From: Kitasatospora azatica KCTC 9699
GTDB taxonomy: Bacteria; Actinomycetota; Actinomycetes; Streptomycetales; Streptomycetaceae
DNA: 64,000 nt
Direction of reading: 5' to 3'
Assembly: GCF_000744785.1 (NCBI RefSeq)
Contig: NZ_JQMO01000002.1
Coordinates: 1,674,001-1,738,000, forward strand
Positions 56,175-64,000 of the stretch are shown piece after piece. The stretch's first letter is position 1. Each line of letters begins with the position of its first letter. The notes under the pieces were generated by a model. The model saw only the letters and a program-made list of their open reading frames with translations. It had not been told where the DNA came from and did no database searches. The position numbers and the translations under genes are program-made.

Positions 56175-59100
56175 CTAGCCGACGCCGTCCGGGGCGTCAG
56201 CGACATCAGCGCTCTCCGCGGCGGCAGTCCCGCTCGAAGCCACCGCGCAGCACCCGGCCGCCAGCAGCGCCGCCGCCTCCGGCACCCCGAGCCGCTGGTA
56301 GTCGGCGTAGGCCCGGCGGTGGTGTTCGAGGGCGGCCTCCGAATCGCCGAGGCTGTGCTGCGCGGTGCCGAGGCAGTCGTGCGAGCGGGCCGCCTCGAAC
56401 GGGTCGCCGCAGCCCTCGGCGAGCTCCAGCGCGGCCTGGTGCTCGGCCAGCGCCTCCTTCGGGGAGCCGACGGCGCACAGTGTCTCGCCGAGGTTGTTGC
56501 GGGCCTCGGCGAGGACCAGCGGGAACTCCAGCTCGCGGGCGATGGCCAGCGCCTCCTGGTGGTGGGCGAGGGCCTCGGCCAGTCGGCCCTGCGAGCGGCT
56601 GACCGTGCCGATGTTGCCGAGCGCGACGGTCTCGCCGCTGCGCTCCTCGATCGTCCGACTCAACTCCAGGGCCTGCTGGAACAGTTCGAGCGCGGCGTCC
56701 AGCTCGCCGCGGCGCTGGTGGACCAGGCCGAGGTTGTCCAGGGTGATCGCCTCGCCCCCGCGGTCGTTGCACTCGCGGTCGAGTTCCAGGGCTCGGCGGT
56801 GGTGTTCCAGGGCCTCGTCCAGCCGGCCGAGGCGGCGGCAGACCACGCCGAGGTTGTCGCGGGCGATGCTCTCGCCGACCCGGTCGCCCAGCCGCTCCTT
56901 CGCCGTCAGCGCCTGTTCCAGGTTGGTCAGCGCCTCGGCGAACCGGCCTTGGCGGCGGCGGATCACCCCGAGGTTGAGCAGCGCGGTGGCCTCCTGCACC
57001 GGCTCGCCGACTTCGCGCGCGCTGGCGAGGCCGCGGGCGAAGTACTCCGCCCCCTCGTCGAGCCGACCCGTCCGGCCGCAGACCACGCCGATGTTGAGCA
57101 GGGTCGCGGACAGGCCCGGGGAGGGCGGCAGGGTCTGGTACACCCGGACCGCGTCCTGCAGATGAGCAAGCGCTTGCTCATGCATGCCGCGATGCATCAC
57201 GGTCAGCCCGAGGAAGCGCAGCGTGCCAGCCTCGCCCGACCGGTCGCCGCGTTCCCGGGCGGCGGTGAGCGCGGCGGTGTGCACGGTCAGCGCATCGGCG
57301 TAGTGGGCGCCGCGTTCCAGGTAGCGGGCGAGGATCGTGGACAGGTCGATCTGGTGGACCGGGAAGTCGGTCAGGCCGACGGCCGCGACCAGGTTGGCCC
57401 GCTCGGCGTCCAGCCAGGCGACGGCATCCGGGACGGCGTCGAACCCGGGGCCCAGCGGCTCCACGGTGGGCCGGTTGAACCGCTCCTGCGGCACGATCAC
57501 GTCCATCGCCGCGGCCGCGCGCCACCGGTAGTGGTCGAGCAGTCGGCGCACCGCCGCCTGACGGGGTGTCGGCGGCTCCTCGGCGGTGACGGTCCGGCGG
57601 GCGTGGTCGCGCAGCAGGTCGTGCAGGCCGAACCGGTCGCTGGCGCGCTGCTGCAGCAGGTGGCAGTCGAGCAGCAGCTCCAGCAGTTCCACCGCCTCGT
57701 CCTCGTCGCAGGCGGCCAGCGCGGCGGCCGCCGCACCGTCGGTGTCGGTGCCGGGCAACAGGCCGAGCAGCCGGAACATCCGCCGCTGCTCGGGCTCGAG
57801 TTGTTCGTAGGAGAGGGCGAAGGCGGCGGTCACCTCGCGGTGGTCGGTGTCGGGCTCGGCGCGATCCCGGTGCGCCCGCAGTCGGCGGTTGAGGTCACCC
57901 ACCGTCCAGGCCGGTCTGCTGCGCAACCGGGCGGCGGCGACCCGCAGGGCGAGCGGCAGCCGGCCGCAGAGCGCGACCGCCTCGGCCAGCTCGGCGGCCG
58001 GCTCCTGGCCGCGCGCCGGACCGGCGATCCGGACGAACAGCGCGGTGGCGGTGGCCGGTTCGAGCACGTCCAGGGAGAGCGGGTCGACGCCGTCGAGGCC
58101 GAACAGCCGACGGCGCGAGGTGACCAGCACCTGGCAGCGCGAGCTGCCCGGCAGCAGCGGGCGGACCTGCTCGGCGTCGGCGGCGTTGTCCAGCACGATG
58201 ACCAGCGAGCGGCCGTCGCACTCGGCCCGCCACAGCGCCGCGCTCTCCTCGACGTCCTGCGGGATGGCGCTCTCCGGCACCCCGAGCGCGGTCAGCAGAC
58301 GCGCCAACGCCTGGGCGGGGTCCAAGGGTTGGCGCCCGGCGGTGTGGCCGTGCAGGTCCAGGAAGAGCTGGCCGTCGCGGTACTGCCCGGCCAGCCGGTG
58401 GGCGGCGTGCACGGCCAGCGCGGTCTTGCCGACGCCGGGCATCCCGTCGATCGCCGCCACCCGGGTGGCGGTGGACCCCGGCTGCGGGCCGGCCAGCAGC
58501 AGGCTCAACTCCGCCTCCCGGCCGGTGAAGTCGCTCACGTCGCGCGGCAGGTCGTTGCGGGGCACGGCGGTGGGCCGGGCCGGCGTGCCGGCGAGGGTCG
58601 GGGCGGCGTGCAGGCCGAGGGTCGGGGCGCCGTGCAGGATCTGGTCGTGCAGCTCGGCGAGTTCGGCGGACGGCTCGACGCCGAGCTCCTCGACCAGCAC
58701 GGTGCGTGCCGCCCGGTACTCGGCCAGCGCCTCGCTCTGCCGGTCGGCGCGGTAGAGGGCCAGCATCAACTGGGCCCGGAACCGCTCGTGCAGCGGCTGG
58801 TCGCGCACCAGCGTGCGCAGCTCGGCGACGAGTTGCTCGTGCAGGCCCTGCTGCAGGTCCGCCTCGATCCGCCAGCGCAGCACCTCGAGGCGGACCTGCT
58901 CGAAGTGCGAGCGGTGCGCGCTGCGCAGCGTCTCGCTGGGCACGTCCACCAGCGGTTCGCCCCGCCACAGCCGCAGCGCCGCGTTGAGCTGCTCGGCGGC
59001 CAGGTGCCACTGCTCGGCCCGGCAGGCCGCCCGGCCCGCCGCATGGTGGCTGCTCAGCAGGTCAAGGTCGAGCTCGCCCGGCCGGACCTCGATCACATAG

Positions 59101-59360
59101 CCGGGCGCCCGGGTGCGGATCCGCCCGCCGGCCTCCGGGCCGAGAGTGCGGCGCAGTCGCATCACGTGGTTGCGCAAGGTGATCAGCGCGCCCTGCGGCG
59201 GCTCGCCGTCCCAGACGGCGTCGATGAGTTCGTCAAGGGTGACGATCGACCCGGGCCGCAGCAACAGCGCAGCGAGGATGATCCGTTGCTTGGTGGCCGG
59301 CAGCGACAGCGCCTGGGTGCCGTCGTGCACGTGCAACGGCCCCAACAGCCCGAACTCCAT
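56175..59360 (-). CDS. AfsR/SARP-type regulator (OmpR-HTH, BTAD, NB-ARC, TPR)
   Basis: 1061 residues. OmpR-like winged helix at 1-95 (LPATKQRIILAALLLRPGSIVTLDELIDAVWDGEPPQGALITLRNHVMRLRR), bacterial transcriptional-activator domain to ~245 (ELGVEPSAELAELHDQIL), NB-ARC ATPase with P-loop GMPGVGKTALAVH near 310, then about ten TPR repeats (for example EALAHHQEALAIARELEFPL, EALEHHRRALELDRECNDRGG). This is the architecture of AfsR, the global regulator of antibiotic synthesis, usually phosphorylated by Ser/Thr kinases. Start ATG 59360 has GGGGGGAATC upstream. Target genes not visible here. Confidence 0.95.
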   Translation of the reverse strand: MEFGLLGPLHVHDGTQALSLPATKQRIILAALLLRPGSIVTLDELIDAVWDGEPPQGALITLRNHVMRLRRTLGPEAGGRIRTRAPGYVIEVRPGELDLDLLSSHHAAGRAACRAEQWHLAAEQLNAALRLWRGEPLVDVPSETLRSAHRSHFEQVRLEVLRWRIEADLQQGLHEQLVAELRTLVRDQPLHERFRAQLMLALYRADRQSEALAEYRAARTVLVEELGVEPSAELAELHDQILHGAPTLGLHAAPTLAGTPARPTAVPRNDLPRDVSDFTGREAELSLLLAGPQPGSTATRVAAIDGMPGVGKTALAVHAAHRLAGQYRDGQLFLDLHGHTAGRQPLDPAQALARLLTALGVPESAIPQDVEESAALWRAECDGRSLVIVLDNAADAEQVRPLLPGSSRCQVLVTSRRRLFGLDGVDPLSLDVLEPATATALFVRIAGPARGQEPAAELAEAVALCGRLPLALRVAAARLRSRPAWTVGDLNRRLRAHRDRAEPDTDHREVTAAFALSYEQLEPEQRRMFRLLGLLPGTDTDGAAAAALAACDEDEAVELLELLLDCHLLQQRASDRFGLHDLLRDHARRTVTAEEPPTPRQAAVRRLLDHYRWRAAAAMDVIVPQERFNRPTVEPLGPGFDAVPDAVAWLDAERANLVAAVGLTDFPVHQIDLSTILARYLERGAHYADALTVHTAALTAARERGDRSGEAGTLRFLGLTVMHRGMHEQALAHLQDAVRVYQTLPPSPGLSATLLNIGVVCGRTGRLDEGAEYFARGLASAREVGEPVQEATALLNLGVIRRRQGRFAEALTNLEQALTAKERLGDRVGESIARDNLGVVCRRLGRLDEALEHHRRALELDRECNDRGGEAITLDNLGLVHQRRGELDAALELFQQALELSRTIEERSGETVALGNIGTVSRSQGRLAEALAHHQEALAIARELEFPLVLAEARNNLGETLCAVGSPKEALAEHQAALELAEGCGDPFEAARSHDCLGTAQHSLGDSEAALEHHRRAYADYQRLGVPEAAALLAAGCCAVASSGTAAAESADVADAPDGVG

Positions 59361-59657
59361 GATTCCCCCCGGTAGGCCGCGTTCCGGACAGCCAGGGTGA
59401 CCCTCACTCCACGCGACACCAACGCGACCGAAACGTTAACCGAGCCGACGATTGTTGGGAACAGCCGGGGACGCGATGTTGACCTTCGTGGGGAAGCGAA
59501 GACCTGCAGCGCGACCCCGGCTGCGCCCCACCGCGCACCGCCGGGGCCCGGCCGAATCACGGGGTCGGCCGGACCCGGTGCCCGCCTCCCGTCCGGTCCG
59601 CGCATCGCCCCGGGTAGCCTCCAAGGGCGCAGCAGCGAGCCGAGGAAGGGAACCGGG

Positions 59658-60461
59658 ATGACGTCAGGATCGGTGGCCGGGCTGCCCGAGGCGTTCTACC
59701 GCGACCTCGGCGACGGACGGTACGAGAGCACCCCCGCCACCGCCGGGCCGTGGAGCCCGAAGACGCAGCACGCGGGCCCGCCGTCGGCGCTGCTCGGCCG
59801 TGCGCTGGAGCGGCACCGGGCCCGCCCGGGCATGCGGATCGCCCGGGTCACGCTGGAGGTGCCGTACCCGGTGCCGGTGGGCGAGCTGCAGGTGGACGTG
59901 CGCACCCTCCGGGGTGGGGCCCGGACCGAGCTGCTGGAGGGCGAGATCACCGCCGAGGGCAGGCCGGTGATGCTGGCCCGGGCGTGGCGGGTCACCGCGA
60001 GCCCGGCGGACACGCCGACGCTGCGCCCCGAGCCCGGCCCGCCGCCGCTCCCGGCCGAGCAGCCCTTCCACGGCCTGCGCGGCGCCCACCTCGACGGCTA
60101 CGTCAGCGCGATGGAGTGGCGCTTCGCCGAGGGCGGCTTCGACACGCCCGGTCCCGGTGCGGCCTGGGCCCGCCAGCGGCTGCCGCTGGTCGCCGGCGAG
60201 TCGGACACCGCGCTGACCCGCGCCCTGACCGTCGCCGACAGCAACTGGGCCGTCGCCTTCGAACTCGACCATGTGCGCCGCCTGGTGATCAACACCGACA
60301 TCACCCTCGCCCTGCACCGCGACCCGGTCGGCGAGTGGCTCTGCCTCAGCGCCGCCACCGCCGCCAGCCCCGACGGCTCGGGCCTGGCCGCCGGCCGCCT
60401 GGACGACGTGCACGGGGACTGCGGGCGGATCCTGCAGACACTGCTGGTGGCGGAGCGGTAG
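59658..60461 (+). CDS. thioesterase-family (double hotdog) protein
   Basis: 267 residues. Two hotdog folds are suggested by FYRDLGDGRYESTPATAGPWSPKTQHAGPPSALLGRALERH in the first half and AVAFELDHVRRLVINTDITLALHRDPVGEWLCLSAAT in the second, as in TesB-like acyl-CoA thioesterases. HAGPPSALL is the conserved family turn. ATG 59658 with GAGGAAGG upstream; the frame reaches back to 59397 but without an RBS. It would cleave acyl-CoA thioesters; chain length not predictable. Confidence 0.83.
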   Translation: MTSGSVAGLPEAFYRDLGDGRYESTPATAGPWSPKTQHAGPPSALLGRALERHRARPGMRIARVTLEVPYPVPVGELQVDVRTLRGGARTELLEGEITAEGRPVMLARAWRVTASPADTPTLRPEPGPPPLPAEQPFHGLRGAHLDGYVSAMEWRFAEGGFDTPGPGAAWARQRLPLVAGESDTALTRALTVADSNWAVAFELDHVRRLVINTDITLALHRDPVGEWLCLSAATAASPDGSGLAAGRLDDVHGDCGRILQTLLVAER

Positions 60462-60581
60462 CCGACGCCGGCGGGCCGCTCGCGGCAGGCCGAACTCGCA
60501 GGTACACGAAGGGATTTGCGGTCGCGTGCGAAGCACCCGAATCGTGACCTCGGATTTACCGTAACCGGGAACCCGAGGCTC

Positions 60582-60587
60582 TACGGT
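60582..60587 (+). promoter_or_regulatory. -10 box upstream of the second Ser/Thr kinase
   Basis: TACGGT, with AT-richer sequence (GGATTTACCGTAACC) around the -35 position about 20-30 bases before it. The kinase ATG is ~95 bases downstream, so there is a real 5' UTR here. Confidence 0.4.
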
Positions 60588-60683
60588 GCACGTCGCTGAC
60601 TACGCCGCGGGAGTTCGCGGCAGCCACCGCACCGGTCTCCTCCGGTCCAGCGGCGGCGCCCACCCCCACGGGAGAGACTGCAG

Positions 60684-62510
60684 ATGAACGGCCCGACCGA
60701 GGGCAGCACCGCCGAGGCCAACGGCCTCTGGACGCTGCCCGGCTACACCCACGAGCGCGAGCTCGGCTCCGGCGCGAGCGGGCATGTGGTGCTGGCCCGG
60801 CATGAGGCCACCGGCACCCGGGTCGCCATCAAGTACCTGAGCTCGGCGGTCGGCGACACCACCGCCTTCCGTGCCGAGGCCGTGCTGCTCGGCGACCTGC
60901 GCTCGCCCCAGGTCGCCGCGCTCTACGAGTACGTGGAGGGCCCGCAGGGCGCCGCGATCGTCATGGAGCTGGTGGACGGCATCGCGCTGCGCGCCCTGCT
61001 GCGCGAGGAGGGAGCCACCTCGCCGGAGGCGGCCCTGGTCGTGCTCAAGGGCTCGCTGCTCGGCCTGGCCGCCGCACACGCGGCCGGCGTGGTGCACCGC
61101 GACTACAAGCCGGAGAACGTGCTGATCGCGGCCGACGGCTCGTCCAAGCTGGTGGACTTCGGCATCGCGGTCCGCAGCGGCGAGACTCCGGGCATCGCCG
61201 GCACCCCCGTCTACATGGCCCCGGAGCAGTGGGCGGGTGAGCCCGCCTCGCCCAGCGCCGACGTGTACGCGGCCACCGCGACCTTCTTCGAGTGCCTCAC
61301 CGGCGCCAAGCCCTACAGCGGCACCACCATCGCCGAGTTGGCCGTCCAGCACACCGAGGCCCCCATCCCCGACGAGCTGGCGCCGGAGCCGGTCCGGCCG
61401 CTGATCCGGGCCGGCCTGGCCAAGACGCCGCAGGAGCGCCCGAAGAACGCGACCGCGCTGGTGGCGAAGCTCGAGCAGGTGGCGCGCGCCGGGTACGGCG
61501 AGGAGTGGGAGGAGCGCGGACGGGACGCACTGGCGGCGCTGGTGGCGCTGCTCCCGCTGTTGCTGCTGCCCTCCGGCGGTGCGGCCGGCGCGGGCACCAC
61601 GGCGCTGGCCACCACCGTGCTGGACGGCACCACGGTGATCGGCGGCGCGGTGAGTGCTGACGGTCCGGCAGCCGACGCCGCGCCGAGCACCGCCCCTGGC
61701 CCGCACCCCGCGCGCCGCCCCAGGGTGAGCCGCCGGGCCCGGCTAGCAGCCGGAGCAGTGGGCGTGGCCCTGCTGGCGGGGACCATGGCGAAGATGGCCG
61801 TGGCCGACAGCGCGGACGCCTCGGGCGTCACCTCGGTGGCCGCTCCGGCGCCGGAGCTGACGACCTCGCTGGCACCGGCCGGCGACGCGTCCTCGGCCGG
61901 GCCCTCCCCGACCGTCGCCGCCTCCGCCTCCGCCTCCGCCTCCGCCTCCGCTGCGGCCTCGACCTCGCCGTCACCGTCGGCGAGCCCTACGCCCGGTGGG
62001 ACGGCCGCTCCCACCCCAGGAAGTCCTACGCCCAAGCCGGGCGCCACCGGCCCCAAGCCCACATCGGCGGGCCCGACGCCGAGCGTGACCGTCGCACCCG
62101 CGCCGACCACCCCGCCGGTGGTGGTACCGACGACGCCGGCCCCCGCCTCCACCACCCCGTCGCCGTCACCGAGCCCCGCTCCTGTGCTGCGGGTCTTCAC
62201 GCTGGGCATCACCGGGTACGGCTGCTACGGGAACTACGGCACCCAGGGCACGGTCAACGTCACCACTGACGGCGCCGCCGCCGGGACACTGACCGTCAGC
62301 TGGATCGACGGCGGCACCACCAGGACGGTGGTCGCAACCCAGACCTTCACCCTCGCCAAGGGGCAGACCAAGGCCTCGATCCCGGTCAACCACACCTTCG
62401 CGGACAACGCCACTGCGTGGGGCCTGCAGGTCGACACCAATCCGGCCGCACTCCGGGGGCAGGACAGCTACCAGGAGCAGTACGCCTTCCAGTGCAACCC
62501 GCCCCGCTGA
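60684..62510 (+). CDS. transmembrane Ser/Thr protein kinase with Ig-like ectodomain
   Basis: 608 residues. Kinase: LGSGASGHVVLARHEATGTRVAIKYL (Gly loop, Lys), HRDYKPENVLIAADGSSKLVDFGIAVRSG (catalytic and DFG loops), GTPVYMAPEQW. Two hydrophobic stretches follow (ALAALVALLPLLLLPSGG and RLAAGAVGVALLAGTMAKMA), then a long Ser/Thr/Pro linker and a ~100-residue beta-sandwich with two Cys (TLGITGYGCYGNYGTQGTVNVTT... EQYAFQC). No PASTA. RBS GGGAGAG. The downstream membrane protein (19-bp gap) carries a similar ectodomain, suggesting a receptor/partner pair. Confidence 0.92.
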   Translation: MNGPTEGSTAEANGLWTLPGYTHERELGSGASGHVVLARHEATGTRVAIKYLSSAVGDTTAFRAEAVLLGDLRSPQVAALYEYVEGPQGAAIVMELVDGIALRALLREEGATSPEAALVVLKGSLLGLAAAHAAGVVHRDYKPENVLIAADGSSKLVDFGIAVRSGETPGIAGTPVYMAPEQWAGEPASPSADVYAATATFFECLTGAKPYSGTTIAELAVQHTEAPIPDELAPEPVRPLIRAGLAKTPQERPKNATALVAKLEQVARAGYGEEWEERGRDALAALVALLPLLLLPSGGAAGAGTTALATTVLDGTTVIGGAVSADGPAADAAPSTAPGPHPARRPRVSRRARLAAGAVGVALLAGTMAKMAVADSADASGVTSVAAPAPELTTSLAPAGDASSAGPSPTVAASASASASASAAASTSPSPSASPTPGGTAAPTPGSPTPKPGATGPKPTSAGPTPSVTVAPAPTTPPVVVPTTPAPASTTPSPSPSPAPVLRVFTLGITGYGCYGNYGTQGTVNVTTDGAAAGTLTVSWIDGGTTRTVVATQTFTLAKGQTKASIPVNHTFADNATAWGLQVDTNPAALRGQDSYQEQYAFQCNPPR

Positions 62511-62529
62511 CCTGTTCCAGGAAGACATC

Positions 62530-63297
62530 ATGACCGCACCTCAGGACCCCGAGCTCACCGTGCGCCTCGACGGCACGGTCCGCCTCGACCGCACCACCAA
62601 CCTCCGCAAGGCTCCCGCGACCGAGACCGACACCGACAGCCCCACCTACCTCGACGGCGAGGCCTGGGGCGCCCCGGCCACCACGGTGGAGCTCCCCGAC
62701 ACCACGGTCGCCACCGTCGTACTCCCCGCCGTCCCGGCCGACGAGGTGCCGTCCCAGATCGACGGGCACACCGACGGACTGCGCCGCTTCGGCCCGGGCG
62801 TGCCGAGCACCACGGCGACCGTCCCGCCAGTCGCGGCCGCCGTCTGGCACGGCACCGCGCACCCGGGCGAGCCGGTCGCCGGTGTCGCCACGCCGCGCCC
62901 GCGCCGCCGCAGGCGGCCGGTGCTGCTGGTGGCCGTGCTCCTGCTGCTCGCGGTGCTCGGCTACCTGGCCTGGCAGCGGTTCGCACCGCCGCTCGCCGTG
63001 ACCGCCGTCTCGGTCCGCACCGACCCCGCGGGCCCGAACTGCGACGGCACCGCGGTGGTGGTCGGCACGCTGGAGACCGACGGCCGCGCGGGCACCGTCT
63101 CCTACCGCTGGCTGCGCAGCGACGGCACGGTCTCCGAGGAACTCAAGCAGCCGGTCCGGAAGGGCCGTCACCACACCGACGTGGTGCTGCGGTGGACCTT
63201 CGAGGGCAAGGGCACCATGGCGGCCACGGCGACCCTGCAGGTGGACTCCCCGACCTCCCGCACCGCCGCCACCTCGTTCACCTACACCTGCCACTGA
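62530..63297 (+). CDS. single-pass membrane protein, likely kinase partner
   Basis: 255 residues. A Thr- and Asp-rich cytoplasmic part (~135 residues, many TVxL repeats: LTVRLDGTVRLDRTT, TTVELPDTTVATVVLP) offers many phosphorylation sites. Then RRRRR and one membrane helix (PVLLVAVLLLLAVLGYLAWQRF), and a ~95-residue external beta-sandwich (VSVRTDPAGPNCDGTAVVVGTLETDGRAGTVSYRWLRSDG... ATLQVDSP... FTYTCH). That domain resembles the kinase ectodomain in its TDGxAGT...W...DGT spacing. 19 bp separate the genes, so co-transcribed. Function inferred from context only. Confidence 0.78.
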   Translation: MTAPQDPELTVRLDGTVRLDRTTNLRKAPATETDTDSPTYLDGEAWGAPATTVELPDTTVATVVLPAVPADEVPSQIDGHTDGLRRFGPGVPSTTATVPPVAAAVWHGTAHPGEPVAGVATPRPRRRRRPVLLVAVLLLLAVLGYLAWQRFAPPLAVTAVSVRTDPAGPNCDGTAVVVGTLETDGRAGTVSYRWLRSDGTVSEELKQPVRKGRHHTDVVLRWTFEGKGTMAATATLQVDSPTSRTAATSFTYTCH

Positions 63298-63438
63298 CCG
63301 GCTGGGGTTGACGCGTGCGGCCGGCGTCAGGCCGGTTGCCTCCTGGAATGCGCCGAGCGCAGCGCCGCTGCTGGCAACATGAGGCATCCGCCTGTGGCGG
63401 CACTGCCTGCGTCAACGACATTCCTCGGGAGGGACCTG

Positions 63439-64000
63439 ATGAAGCTTCTCCTCACCGACTCCGGCATCAAGAACGTGAGCATCCAGGACGCGCTGATCGA
63501 CCTCCTGGGCAAGCCGATCGCCGAGTCCAGCGCCCTCTGCATCCCCACTGCGGGGTACGGAGCCCCCGACGCCGATCCGGGCGGGCCGTGGCGATTCATC
63601 AGCGGACGGTCTCCCAGCCCCATGACCGAGCTGGGGTGGAAGTCGGTGGGCGTGTTGGAGCTCACCGCGCTGCCCAGCATCGAGGAGGCGCGCTGGGTCT
63701 CCTGGGTCCGGGAGGCCGACGTCCTGTTGGTCAACGGCGGTGACGCGCTGTACCTGGGCCACTGGATGCGGGAGTCCGGGCTGGCTGAACTCCTGCCGGC
63801 ACTGCCCGACACGGTCTACGTGGGACTCAGCGCCGGGAGCATGGTGATGACTCCCCGCATCGGGGAGATCTTCGTGGGCTGGAGGCCGCCCACCGGCGGC
63901 GACAGCACCTTGGGTGTGGTGGATTTTTCGATCTTCCCGCACCTTGATCATCCGGCTTGCCCGGAGAACACCATGGCCGAGGCGGAACGATGGGCGACCG
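63439..64000 (+). CDS. dipeptidase E (S51), partial
   Basis: 187 complete codons, then cut by the window edge (no stop seen). MKLLLTDSGIKNVSIQDALIDLLGKPIAES start, then the nucleophile-elbow GLSAGSMVM (Ser), preceded by DVLLVNGGDALYLGHWMRESGL and followed by VVDFSIFPHLDHPACPENTM with the catalytic His region. This is alpha-aspartyl dipeptidase (PepE): it cleaves Asp-X dipeptides. Full length is expected to be ~230-240 residues. RBS CGGGAGGG before ATG 63439. Confidence 0.85.
   Translation, partial: MKLLLTDSGIKNVSIQDALIDLLGKPIAESSALCIPTAGYGAPDADPGGPWRFISGRSPSPMTELGWKSVGVLELTALPSIEEARWVSWVREADVLLVNGGDALYLGHWMRESGLAELLPALPDTVYVGLSAGSMVMTPRIGEIFVGWRPPTGGDSTLGVVDFSIFPHLDHPACPENTMAEAERWAT

Noticed and set aside
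56319..59375. 1018-codon plus-strand frame opposite the AfsR-like regulator
   Set aside because: Antisense of a GC-rich gene. The minus-strand frame has OmpR HTH, BTAD, P-loop and TPR repeats.

Overview
The window is high-GC actinobacterial DNA, most likely from a streptomycete (Streptomyces, Kitasatospora or Streptacidiphilus). The clues are codon use with G/C at nearly every third position, a single in-frame TTA codon, DasR-type operators at a chitinase, spore-associated protein A (SapA)-like modules, an AfsR-type regulator, PASTA-less Ser/Thr kinases and many apparently leaderless promoters. It reads as chromosomal accessory or arm-proximal sequence. I see no rRNA, phage, insertion sequence or CRISPR array, and no obvious biosynthetic gene cluster.

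Layout. 0-5 kb: a nucleotidyltransferase, a DasR-controlled GH18 chitinase, and a divergent CGNR-regulator / VOC-PNPOx pair around a palindromic operator. 4.9-11.6 kb: a zone with remnants of larger genes (internally deleted methionyl-tRNA synthetase, N-terminally truncated and frameshifted FUSC transporter, internally deleted NAD-dependent epimerase) between intact genes: a GNAT-DUF4231 fusion, a fused carboxyltransferase, a PfkB kinase and a RelE-type toxin-antitoxin pair. 11.7-14.6 kb: proline iminopeptidase and a divergent anti-sigma-like ATPase / HTH regulator pair whose regulator carries a TTA (bldA) codon. 14.7-17.7 kb: a probable copper-responsive set (DUF6153-like protein, Met/His-rich lipoprotein, permease with a His-rich tail) with two CsoR-like operators. 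17.7-24.2 kb: winged-helix protein, GH27 alpha-galactosidase, an odd tRNA-Cys, an SDR enzyme, a short threonyl-tRNA synthetase behind a Thr-codon leader peptide and hairpin, and an LAxTG surface protein. 24.2-36.3 kb: regulators, small-molecule enzymes and a ketone-body-like set (3-hydroxybutyrate dehydrogenase, MHS transporter, 3-oxoacid CoA-transferase A/B). 36.3-44 kb: F420-type reductase, S53 peptidase, a transmembrane HTH sensor, a CHAP hydrolase with three SapA-like modules, an S4 protein and a DUF2252 protein.

44-53 kb: an ABC ATPase without permease, then a divergent lipid/glycerol module (tetR-glpD-DUF6210 on one side; alkyl-DHAP-synthase-like FAD enzyme, diacylglycerol-kinase-like enzyme and FMN alpha-hydroxyacid oxidase on the other) sharing one palindromic operator. 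53-64 kb: two Ser/Thr kinases, a degenerate MurF-like protein, an AfsR-like regulator, a thioesterase, a kinase partner with a related ectodomain, and a dipeptidase E cut by the window edge.

The most distinctive points are the Thr-leader attenuator in front of an editing-domain-less ThrRS, the repeated pattern of internally deleted genes, the CHAP-SapA triple-module protein beside a membrane HTH sensor, and the kinase/partner pair with similar ectodomains. All function calls come from reading motifs by eye; no database search was run.
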